Source: JBBIJH01 sp037446075 | GTDB lineage: Bacteria; Bacteroidota; Ignavibacteria; UBA10030; JAHEZR01 | DNA: 5,419 nt | Reading direction: 5' to 3' | Assembly: GCA_037446075.1 (NCBI GenBank) | Contig: JBBIJH010000184.1 | Coordinates: 1 to 5,419, forward strand | Shown here: positions 1 through 5,419 of the stretch, piece after piece | Position numbering within the stretch: position 1 is the stretch's first letter | How the letters are laid out: the number at the start of each line of letters is the position of its first letter | Program-made: the position numbers and the translations under genes | Notes under the pieces: generated by a model | What the model was told of the DNA's origin: nothing | What the model saw: only the letters and a program-made list of their open reading frames with translations | The model's database searches: none

Positions 1-425
1 AAGAACGATGAATGAAAGCCAAACCGCTTCTCAACCTCAATCCATGGACTGAAAATATCCATCTTCTTCGGGCGTCTTCTCAAAGCTGTGATGCTGAGAA
101 GATGCTTGAGCTTCTTGTTAAGACCATCTGAGTTTCGCATGCGAAGCGCGATGGTTCGAGCAAGCTCACGTCTGCTGTTTAGCTGAACCGTATCTACGTC
201 ATGAGTGAGGCAAGCAGCAAACGTCTTCCCATGAGGCCATCTGATTGATTCTACCCAGTCTGGGTTGCGTCGGGCAAGTTCGTCGTTGATAATCGGGTAG
301 TACAGCGGCGATTCCCACCGACGCTCACAGTGCTGGGACTCGAAGTTACCGATGGAGTCCCGACGAGAGTCGCCTTCTTCAGCTCGACTCAAGAGCGTAA
401 GGATGTCTTCGTGAAGAACTGGCAT
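1..425 (-). CDS. Polysaccharide deacetylase-like protein (CE4/NodB-like), N-terminal part, cut by the window edge
   Basis: The reading frame opens with ATG at 425-423 and runs without a stop to the left edge, giving 141 residues; the C-terminal part lies outside. At residues 66-78 it reads GKTFAACLTHDVD. This is the first metal-site motif of an uncharacterised NodB-like branch common in polysaccharide loci, in which THDVD replaces the classic TFDDG. Asp76 and Asp78 would be the catalytic base and a metal ligand. The last visible residues (about 123-141, DIFSPWIEVEKRFGF then HSSF) match the block that follows in these proteins, where strand two begins. The likely role is removal of N- or O-acyl groups from a glycan, but the His metal ligands cannot be seen, so activity is not established. 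The start lies one base after the stop of the acyltransferase gene, which implies co-translation. Only a weak GGA lies about ten bases upstream. Confidence 0.82.
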   Translation of the reverse strand, partial: MPVLHEDILTLLSRAEEGDSRRDSIGNFESQHCERRWESPLYYPIINDELARRNPDWVESIRWPHGKTFAACLTHDVDTVQLNSRRELARTIALRMRNSDGLNKKLKHLLSITALRRRPKKMDIFSPWIEVEKRFGFHSSF

Positions 426-426
426 C

Positions 427-1398
427 TCAGCTGTTCCGGACTCTGTGCGTCCACTTCCACAGGGCTCTGTAGGCGCTGACGATGTATGAGTTCATTTTTG
501 AGACTTCGAAGTATGGTACTTGCCGCGCCCCAAACGCTCGAAAGAATCGCTCAATTGGCTCGACGACAGAACCCTCGAAATCAAAGTTCTTGCCCTGCGT
601 GACTGCCAATTCAACCGCCTTCCATATCAGCAGCGAGGTTGCACCGCTGTTCCTTAGCTGAGGATCTCCTCCACCCATAAGGTAATACACCGTGTGTGAG
701 TCCCACACCAGATAAATGGCAGCATGAACTCGTCCTTGCGCATCCACTGCGAACAGCATCTTCCCGACACCTTTCTCACGACAAACACGGTGAACGTTTC
801 GGACTACCTCGTCCGAGTAAGGCATAAGCATTCTCTGGCGCGCGAATGTTTTCCGCACGAGCTGAAGGAACCGCTCGATGTCCGAGGACTCCTCCACGCA
901 CACCTGTTTTTCTGCTTTCCGAACATCCGTCCTGATGTTCTCCCTTGTCTCGTCCCAGACGGATTCGAGAGTTTGTGCGTTGTTGACGATATACGTATAC
1001 CTGCTCGTTTCCTTGAATCCTCTCCAGTAGAATGGTAGCCAGTTTGTCACTGAAGGATGAAATCCTTGATGGAAGACCGCAAATCGGGGCAGTTGGTTGA
1101 TCAATTCGATCATCAGATCTTTCTCTTCTGCTAGACGGTTTGCATACTTTGCTTCCGATGGCCGGAGCCAGGGACCCAGGTACGGGGTCAAAGGCGGCAT
1201 CTCGATGAGCAAGAATTTCCCCAGCCTGACTTTGTACGTGTACGGCAAAACAGCAGCAACCTCCCCTCCACGCTCGACCACGGCAACATCCCACCTGTCG
1301 GGCGCCACCGCCTGCAACCACCACGGCTGACAGAAGATGCAAGTGTTCTCAAGAAACTCAATAACTTTGCTACCCAATTCAACCACAAGATTATTCAC
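427..1398 (-). CDS. GNAT-family acyltransferase, FemAB/BioF2-like (Acetyltransf_6 type)
   Basis: This 323-residue protein has the two-part architecture of FemAB-like GNAT proteins. The N-terminal half has the entry motif CQPWWLQAVAP (residues 23-33) and the segment LPYTYKVRLGKF (51-62). The C-terminal half carries the conserved blocks RTDVRKAEKQ (156-165), YYLMGGGDPQLRNSGA (238-253) and FDFEGSVVEPIERFFRAFGA (272-291), all typical of Acetyltransf_6. Relatives transfer aminoacyl or acetyl groups onto peptidoglycan or polysaccharide precursors from the cytoplasmic side. Here the surrounding glycan genes favour acylation of an amino sugar, but the donor and acceptor are unknown. There is no signal peptide. 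The start is GTG at 1398-1396, overlapping the upstream TGA as GTGA, the usual arrangement for translational coupling. No strong ribosome binding site is visible. The stop TGA at 429-427 is followed after one base by the deacetylase start. The family call is solid; the substrate is inference. Confidence 0.88.
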   Translation of the reverse strand: MNNLVVELGSKVIEFLENTCIFCQPWWLQAVAPDRWDVAVVERGGEVAAVLPYTYKVRLGKFLLIEMPPLTPYLGPWLRPSEAKYANRLAEEKDLMIELINQLPRFAVFHQGFHPSVTNWLPFYWRGFKETSRYTYIVNNAQTLESVWDETRENIRTDVRKAEKQVCVEESSDIERFLQLVRKTFARQRMLMPYSDEVVRNVHRVCREKGVGKMLFAVDAQGRVHAAIYLVWDSHTVYYLMGGGDPQLRNSGATSLLIWKAVELAVTQGKNFDFEGSVVEPIERFFRAFGARQVPYFEVSKMNSYIVSAYRALWKWTHRVRNS

Positions 1399-2048
1399 CC
1401 AGTCTTTTCATAGGCGACATCCATTCGGTACCAGCACTCTTGACTCTGAAAACACTCGACCTGAAGGGTTGGTGGGGCCCCGGATACAACTCTCTTCCGA
1501 TTCCACCAGCGGCTCCCGTCAATCGACAACTGATAGTCAAAGCGTAAGAACCGCAGCGGCGATCTCCATGGACGTTTTGACACAAAGCAACGGGGGAAGC
1601 GGTCGTGCTTCCAAAAGTGCCTTCGGTCGTGAACGCTCAGATGATAAATTTTTCCCCCATCTCTCAGTATTCGACTTAGCTCAGCCATCAAATCCACGTA
1701 GGATCTGAAGCTAAAATATTGAAGGAATGAAAAGGAGTAGACAATATCGAAGCTGTTGTCCTTGAACGGCAAGCGGACTGCGTGGGCACAAACTCTTGCC
1801 CAGTCATTGAAGTTAGCCAAAAGTGGAAACGCGAAATCGCACCCGATGATGCGTGCACCTGTTCTTTTGGCAACAACTCTCGTTGTCTTGCCATCGCCAC
1901 AACCAATGTCTAAGACGTCTTTTCCGCGGCATTCTCCAAGGTACCTGCAAATATCGTCTGCGTAACGTTCAAGGGCAGCGGGATCAGTTGCACCGCGCTG
2001 CTCTTTATCGCCGGCTTTCTCAAAGTATGAACGAGTTAGACTGTTCAT
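1395..2048 (-). CDS. Class I SAM-dependent methyltransferase (Methyltransf_11/25 type)
   Basis: With the ATG at 2048-2046 the protein has 217 residues. Motif I is VLDIGCGDGKTT (residues 45-56), followed by the acidic end of strand two, IIGCDFAFPLL. The strand-four region FKDNSFDIVYSFSFLQYF and the helix MAELSRILRDGGKIYHLSV give a complete Rossmann-type SAM fold. The C-terminal 60 residues are basic and Trp/Arg-rich and probably belong to the acceptor site. It is most likely a small-molecule or sugar O- or N-methyltransferase acting on the glycan made by this locus, but the acceptor cannot be read from sequence. A GTG at 2090-2088 would add 14 residues rich in Gly, Asn and Ser and overlap the upstream gene by 17 bases. 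I prefer the ATG because MNSLTRSYFEKAG resembles ordinary family N-termini; neither start has a good ribosome binding site. The stop overlaps the next gene's GTG by four bases. Confidence 0.85.
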   Translation of the reverse strand: MNSLTRSYFEKAGDKEQRGATDPAALERYADDICRYLGECRGKDVLDIGCGDGKTTRVVAKRTGARIIGCDFAFPLLANFNDWARVCAHAVRLPFKDNSFDIVYSFSFLQYFSFRSYVDLMAELSRILRDGGKIYHLSVHDRRHFWKHDRFPRCFVSKRPWRSPLRFLRFDYQLSIDGSRWWNRKRVVSGAPPTLQVECFQSQECWYRMDVAYEKTG

Positions 2049-2073
2049 CGGCCCGGACCCATTGTGGTTTGCA

Positions 2074-3147
2074 TCACTTGGAAACCTCACGTGTCAGAGA
2101 CACCTGTCTCATGACTGCCTCAAAGACCTCATCCACGGTAATTCTCTTCATGCACTCAAACTCAATTGGACAATCCCGATAGGCTTCTTCCTCCGTCTTG
2201 GCAAAGTTTGCCATACACGGCGCGCATGGGAGGTCCTTACGGATGATGACACTCGTCGCCGCCATTGGTCTCGTGTAGACATAGTCAGTCGGACCGTACA
2301 GGGCAACGACGGGGATTCTCAACGCATTCCCGATATGCATCAACCCACTGTCATGACAAATGAGAGCTGCAGCACACCTGATAACCGAGGCAATCTCTCT
2401 CACAGACGTTTTCCCCGCCAGGTTGATGACTCGAACAGAGCACTGCTGCGCGAACGAATCGATGATCTTCTTCTCCCCTGTATCTCCTGCTAGAACAATG
2501 ATGAAACCTTCTAGAGAGAGTCTTTCCACAAGGCGATGGAAATTTTCCAGCGGCCACACCTTTGGACTTGGAAGCCCACTTGCTGCCGAAACCTGGACAA
2601 CAACGTACTCTCGCTCTACGAGATCAAATTTCTTCAACGCCGACACATCATTGCCCGCACCCATCGTCGTCACATACGATCGCTGTACGCCAGACACCAG
2701 CAAGTCGAGAAGGTCAAAATGCAGATCCGTCTCATGCCGACCTGTGCGCACCGGTACTGCATCGGTAAGCACGTCCCGTGTCCATCCCGCTGGTGTTCGC
2801 AGGACTTCCGAAGTGTGCCCAATCCTGCGAGGAATTCCCGCAAGTACTACACCAAATCTGTAAAACGAGGGCGAAGCATCGAAGGGGATAAATGCCACAT
2901 CGATTCGTTTTCGACGTAACTTCCAGAAGAACCAGAGCTTTTTCCAGAGAGAAGCATCCTCGCGGAGGATGAAAATCTCGTCCACGACGCCCGTACCCTG
3001 GAGCACAAACTCTGTCCCGAAGTCATTGCCAGCAATCAGATAAATTTGGCCTGAAGGATACAGTCTCCGAAGAGCAGTGATCATCGGCGTCATCATGATG
3101 AAGTTGCCGAGGACAGTGTAGGCGGGGAGGACGAACTGACCCCCCAC
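2074..3147 (-). CDS. Glycosyltransferase family 9 protein (heptosyltransferase-like)
   Basis: This 357-residue protein has the length and two-domain GT-B layout of ADP-heptose:LPS heptosyltransferases. The N-terminal block LGNFIMMTPMITALRRLYP (13-31) corresponds to the family's GD-x5-TP region. The C-terminal nucleotide-sugar domain has VSAASGLPSPKVWPLENF (186-203), LAGKTSVREIASVIRCAAA (243-261), then CHDSGLMHIGNALRIPVVAL (264-283) and YGPTDY (284-289). A four-Cys tail (Cys308, 311, 326, 332) is also common in GT9. Known members transfer heptose to inner-core LPS in the cytoplasm; in polysaccharide loci the relatives may use other sugars. Asn15 sits where WaaC-type enzymes have the catalytic Asp. 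The start is GTG at 3147-3145: the frame is open upstream only to a TAA at 3180-3178, with no other standard start between. A GGAG lies about 20 bases upstream, too far for a normal ribosome binding site. The gene follows the only long gap in the window. Confidence 0.9.
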   Translation of the reverse strand: MGGQFVLPAYTVLGNFIMMTPMITALRRLYPSGQIYLIAGNDFGTEFVLQGTGVVDEIFILREDASLWKKLWFFWKLRRKRIDVAFIPFDASPSFYRFGVVLAGIPRRIGHTSEVLRTPAGWTRDVLTDAVPVRTGRHETDLHFDLLDLLVSGVQRSYVTTMGAGNDVSALKKFDLVEREYVVVQVSAASGLPSPKVWPLENFHRLVERLSLEGFIIVLAGDTGEKKIIDSFAQQCSVRVINLAGKTSVREIASVIRCAAALICHDSGLMHIGNALRIPVVALYGPTDYVYTRPMAATSVIIRKDLPCAPCMANFAKTEEEAYRDCPIEFECMKRITVDEVFEAVMRQVSLTREVSK

Positions 3148-3258
3148 GAAGGATTTGACGGCTGAGTCTCCAATAGATTACAACGAGGCAATAAGGAATC
3201 GAATAAGACTGGATTTTATCTTGGATACAGGTTGCACGAATTCTCGACCGATTTTAGA
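3148..3258. other. 111-base intergenic gap, AT-richer than its flanks
   Basis: This is the only gap above 35 bases between genes in the window. It lies between the Methyltransf_24-type gene and the GT9 gene. By hand count it is about 41% GC, lower than the coding sequence around it. I see no convincing hairpin followed by a T-run, so no intrinsic terminator, and no open frame of useful length. On the minus strand TAAAAT at 3218-3213 could serve as a -10 element, but the matching -35 region is poor. It contains a spaced CTTATT direct repeat (11-base period) of doubtful meaning. It may hold a promoter for the GT9 gene and those after it, or may simply be an untranslated spacer. Confidence 0.5.
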
Positions 3259-3900
3259 TCAAATTTCCAGAACTATCCATCGACCAAAATGTGATTGAGG
3301 ACTTCCTAGTTCGCGGTACAAACGAGGCGTCCCGCCATCATTAAGAAGCCTGCCCACGCCATGAAAGAGACGTGGAAAACGGGCCAATTGGCGACCAAGC
3401 ATTGACCGCGTGTTGACCAAATATGCATCGGGATTAAGCTCATGCACGTCGTCTATAATAACTCTTGCGCCCTTGCACTGCTTCCCAAAGTCAAGTCCAG
3501 CCTTTTCATACCGGTAAGCGTGCGAACCATCGACGAGGATGAATCGAAACGTCGGCTTGAGATTTCGAAGCACCTCGAGCGTATCGCCGACGACAAATTC
3601 AGCCGACACGTCAACGTATAAGCACAGAACAGACGCAAACGCAACTCTCTCGTTTGAAATGTCGATCGTGAGAAGCTTGCTCGCCTTTCCTGTCCTTGCC
3701 GCTGCAATGATCACTGTTGAGAGACCGTATCCAGTCCCGATCTCAAGCGCCGGACCTTCCGGAGCCGATGTAGCTTGGTCAAAGAGCCATCGTCTTTGTT
3801 CACGTCGTGCGTTCCAGTCACCTATGGTTCCAAGGCACAGCAGTGCTTTCACTCTTTCAGGAAGGTTTTCCAAACGCCGCTCCAGTTCATCAAAGGTCAT
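3259..3900 (-). CDS. Class I SAM-dependent methyltransferase, Methyltransf_24 type
   Basis: The 213-residue protein carries a clear SAM-binding core. Motif I is ALEIGTGYGLSTVIIA (residues 51-66), strand two ends LLTIDIS (76-82), and FVVGDTLEVL (102-111) is the adenine-side loop. FILVDGSHAYRYEKAGLDF (120-138) followed by VIIDDVH (147-153) is the VDGxH...DD pattern of Methyltransf_24. Relatives include sugar O-methyltransferases of the macrocin/TylF kind and proteins in glycan loci; several use a metal held by the Asp residues. Asp124, His127, Asp150 and Asp151 are the natural candidates here. The protein is cytoplasmic with no membrane segment. Its acceptor is unknown, presumably a nucleotide sugar or lipid-linked glycan. 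ATG at 3900-3898 is the only reasonable start, because an in-frame TAA lies a short distance upstream, yet no Shine-Dalgarno sequence precedes it. The gene begins 33 bases after the previous stop and is probably in the same transcript. Confidence 0.86.
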   Translation of the reverse strand: MTFDELERRLENLPERVKALLCLGTIGDWNARREQRRWLFDQATSAPEGPALEIGTGYGLSTVIIAAARTGKASKLLTIDISNERVAFASVLCLYVDVSAEFVVGDTLEVLRNLKPTFRFILVDGSHAYRYEKAGLDFGKQCKGARVIIDDVHELNPDAYLVNTRSMLGRQLARFPRLFHGVGRLLNDGGTPRLYRELGSPQSHFGRWIVLEI

Positions 3901-3933
3901 GGAAGGATTGCTGTAGGGTTACCCGCCTGGATG

Positions 3934-4542
3934 TCATAATCGTTCGAGGTAAATCTCGAATCCGTGGATTACATTAGATAAATAAGTCGAAAGCAAACGC
4001 AACACTGCTTTTCCATATCTGTTCTTCACTCGTCTGCTGAACCGATACGTCTTCGTGCTCCGACTCAATGGCTTGAAAGGATTAATACAATAGATGATCC
4101 TGTCGATCCTGAACTTCGCATTCGTGTAGTACGATCGCTCTTTCCCTCTCCAGGTTGTTGGGTCAAAGAACTCGAAGATCTCTTCAGAGAACAACCGCTC
4201 ATGAGTCGGGTCGCCCCATGCTTCAAAAGAATTCCAGTAAGGCACTCCAATGAACACCTTCGCTCCTGGCTTCGTGATGCGGTAAATCTCCTCCATCGTT
4301 CTCACCGTGTCTCGCAGATGTTCAAGGACATTGTCTGCATAGACCTCCTCAAACTGTCCGTCCTCGAACGGCCACGGGAATACTCGCAGATCATGAACGA
4401 CATCCACCCCCGGCAGGGGAACAAGATCGTGGTTCAGCCAGCCTTCTTTGATGATGTGGCCGCACCCAAGGTGGAGCTTGGTTTTAGTTTTCAAAGTTTC
4501 TCTCCTCGCGCTCACGGCACTCGTCAGCACTTCACTTTCCAT
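3934..4542 (-). CDS. SAM-dependent methyltransferase (Methyltransf_11-like, KLHLGCG/GWLNHDL type)
   Basis: The protein has 202 residues from ATG at 4542-4540. KLHLGCG (22-28) is motif I and sits close to the N-terminus, as in the compact methyltransferases of surface-glycan clusters. GWLNHDLVPLPGVDVVHDL (34-52) supplies the acidic residue of strand two. FPWPFEDGQFEEVYADNVLEHL (55-76) and the helix MEEIYRITKPGAKVFIGVPY (83-102) complete the core, and DPTHERLF (111-118) is a signature of this group. The tail (about 160-202) is basic, then hydrophobic and aromatic, and could touch the membrane. It probably methylates a sugar or a growing chain; the acceptor is unknown. The ATG overlaps the upstream gene by 11 bases with only a weak GAG before it. 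An in-frame TTG at 4494-4492 has a much better AGGAG seven bases upstream and would give 186 residues, with the non-conserved first 16 removed. I keep the ATG but regard the start as open. Confidence 0.86.
   Translation of the reverse strand: MESEVLTSAVSARRETLKTKTKLHLGCGHIIKEGWLNHDLVPLPGVDVVHDLRVFPWPFEDGQFEEVYADNVLEHLRDTVRTMEEIYRITKPGAKVFIGVPYWNSFEAWGDPTHERLFSEEIFEFFDPTTWRGKERSYYTNAKFRIDRIIYCINPFKPLSRSTKTYRFSRRVKNRYGKAVLRLLSTYLSNVIHGFEIYLERL
4492..4506 (-). promoter_or_regulatory. Candidate ribosome binding site with alternative TTG start
   Basis: On the minus strand AGGAG at 4506-4502 is followed by seven bases and then TTG at 4494-4492, in frame with the KLHLGCG methyltransferase. It is the best Shine-Dalgarno match I noticed ahead of any candidate start in the window. 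Starting here leaves six residues before LHLGCG, a usual spacing for the family, and puts the gene 37 bases after the upstream stop instead of overlapping it. Against it, TTG starts are uncommon, neighbouring genes seem not to depend on strong Shine-Dalgarno sites, and the match lies inside an Arg/Glu-coding stretch where AGGAG can arise by chance. Confidence 0.4.
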
Positions 4543-5419
4543 CTGAGTCGCTCAGGATGTTCTTGAGTAACGTTTCTCTCAGGGGTTCACGGCTGAAAAA
4601 ATGCGCAGGATCCACCGTAGTTAGTTGGAAATGCTTCTCGTCAAGACTGTCAAGGTCCTCATACCTGACTTTATGCGCCAAACCATCCTCTACGAGGTCT
4701 TCAAGATGTCGATACTCCGTATCAAGCACCCACACAATCTTGTTGTAAGGTAAAAGCTCGTACACGAGTGTGGTCATGGTTCCAGCAACGATGTCGATCT
4801 TTTGCATCAAAGCACTATCAATTCGGTCCACGATGGTAATCTTCTGTCGGTATTCTTCAGGCAAGCAGTAGGCTTCAAGTTGGTCTTCCAATTTTTCATC
4901 AGTCCGCGGCTTGAAGTAAACATGGTAGCCGAGATCAAGAAACTTCATGATGTATCTGCCGACCTTGTAAGTGTTCGTGAGGAACTCATAGGGAACAAGG
5001 ATGTTCTTGACGTCCCTATTTCGCAGCCCTCTAACAGCGTAGTTCCAACTCAGCTTATTGCTGCCCACGACGATTTTGTCAGGTGAAAGCGCGTTCGAAA
5101 TCTTAAGGAGATGATCTTTCCAGTAATCCCCCCACACGATGAGCTTGTCAAACCAGCGGTAATCTTCCTTCCTTATTCCTTCCATCACGTAGGCAGCGTG
5201 TCTCTTCACGTACGCACCGTGTTGGTGGGCTACGGTCCTCATCCCGTGTTGCTGGCAGGCATAGAGAATCGGGAAAATGTAACCGTTGGCATCATCGAAT
5301 CCATAGAACACCTTACTCCGTGTCTTGCTTAATGCTCGAAGGTGCCTGCGATACTCCTCAATGAAACCAGAAATCGACCACTCGGTCCTCTGGATTGCGC
5401 TCTCATAGAGCACTTTCTT
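4532..5419 (-). CDS. GT-B-like transferase with HQHG motif, C-terminal part, cut by the window edge
   Basis: The frame is open through the right edge (AAG AAA precede a GTG at 5413-5411), so 295 residues are visible and the true start is probably outside. Counting from that GTG, VAHQHGAYVKRHAAYV (61-76) resembles the HG motif of CDP-glycerol glycerophosphotransferase-like and capsule-polysaccharide GT-B proteins. KLIVWGDYWKDHL (90-102) and IVVGSNK (114-120) give the next strands. YHVYFKPRTDEKLEDQ (163-178) matches the Lys/Pro-Arg block where the donor phosphate is usually bound. DIVAGTMTTLVYELLPYNK (207-225) corresponds to the family's G-S/T-T...E segment. It is therefore probably a cytoplasmic transferase adding a sugar or polyol phosphate to the glycan. 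The donor is not readable and no exact family name can be given with certainty. The GTG could be a start, but the open frame beyond it and the lack of an N-terminal domain argue for a partial gene. Its TGA at 4534-4532 overlaps the methyltransferase. Confidence 0.75.
   Translation of the reverse strand, partial: KKVLYESAIQRTEWSISGFIEEYRRHLRALSKTRSKVFYGFDDANGYIFPILYACQQHGMRTVAHQHGAYVKRHAAYVMEGIRKEDYRWFDKLIVWGDYWKDHLLKISNALSPDKIVVGSNKLSWNYAVRGLRNRDVKNILVPYEFLTNTYKVGRYIMKFLDLGYHVYFKPRTDEKLEDQLEAYCLPEEYRQKITIVDRIDSALMQKIDIVAGTMTTLVYELLPYNKIVWVLDTEYRHLEDLVEDGLAHKVRYEDLDSLDEKHFQLTTVDPAHFFSREPLRETLLKNILSDSDGK

Noticed and set aside
776..1342. A 188-residue open frame on the minus strand, inside the acyltransferase gene in another frame
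   Set aside because: It is Arg/Gly/Cys-rich with no recognisable domain, and the overlapping frame encodes a clear FemAB-like protein.
2062..2493. A plus-strand open frame of 143 residues opposite the GT9 gene
   Set aside because: It lies antisense to the conserved GT9 C-terminal domain and its composition is that of a shadow frame, with no motif.
2360..2863. A plus-strand open frame of 167 residues opposite the GT9 gene
   Set aside because: It is Ser/Thr/Arg-rich, as expected from the complement of a real coding frame, and has no domain.
3190..3258. A minus-strand promoter built on TAAAAT at 3218-3213
   Set aside because: The -35 region at 16-17 bases spacing (TTCGTG) matches TTGACA at only two of six positions, so it is not annotated as a promoter.
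3148..3258. An intrinsic terminator after the Methyltransf_24-type gene
   Set aside because: No stable inverted repeat followed by a T-run is visible on either strand; the GAATTC palindrome is too short.
3539..3916. A plus-strand open frame of 125 residues opposite the Methyltransf_24-type gene
   Set aside because: It covers the strongly conserved SAM-binding motifs on the other strand and has no features of its own.
4201..4566. A plus-strand open frame of 121 residues opposite the KLHLGCG methyltransferase
   Set aside because: Shadow frame; the minus strand carries the intact methyltransferase core.
1..5419. CRISPR arrays, tandem repeats, insertion-sequence ends, tRNA genes
   Set aside because: Reading through both strands I found no regularly spaced repeats, transposase motifs or cloverleaf-like sequences; nearly the whole window is coding.

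Overview
All of the genes I can support in this window lie on the minus strand and are packed nearly end to end. They are typical of a bacterial surface-polysaccharide locus (O-antigen, capsule or exopolysaccharide type). A GT9 (heptosyltransferase-family) gene points to a Gram-negative-type envelope. Nothing here fixes the taxon. Base composition looks near 50% GC, two internal genes start with GTG, and most starts lack a strong Shine-Dalgarno sequence. This would fit an environmental bacterium or a metagenome contig. I see no tRNA, rRNA, CRISPR array, insertion sequence or integrase.

In transcription order (right to left) the layout is as follows. (1) 5419-4532: the C-terminal 295 residues of a GT-B-like transferase with an HQHG motif, open at the right window edge. 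(2) 4542-3934: a SAM methyltransferase with a KLHLGCG motif, overlapping the previous gene. (3) 3900-3259: a second methyltransferase of Methyltransf_24 type. (4) 3258-3148: a 111-base gap, the only sizeable intergenic space and more AT-rich than the genes. (5) 3147-2074: a GT9 glycosyltransferase. (6) 2048-1395: a third methyltransferase, of the Methyltransf_11/25 type. (7) 1398-427: a FemAB/BioF2-like GNAT acyltransferase, starting with a GTGA overlap. (8) 425-1: the N-terminal 141 residues of a polysaccharide deacetylase-like protein, open at the left window edge.

Taken together the genes suggest assembly and decoration of a glycan. Two transferases would add sugars or polyol phosphates. 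Three unrelated methyltransferases would add methyl groups, possibly as O-methyl caps. The GNAT protein and the deacetylase would adjust acyl groups. The overlaps and short spacings indicate one or two operons, with the 111-base gap as the only candidate place for an internal promoter. The individual families are known. The particular combination, an Asn at the usual GT9 catalytic Asp position, and the HQHG transferase are the points most worth checking. I do not see clear evidence for a wholly new kind of system.
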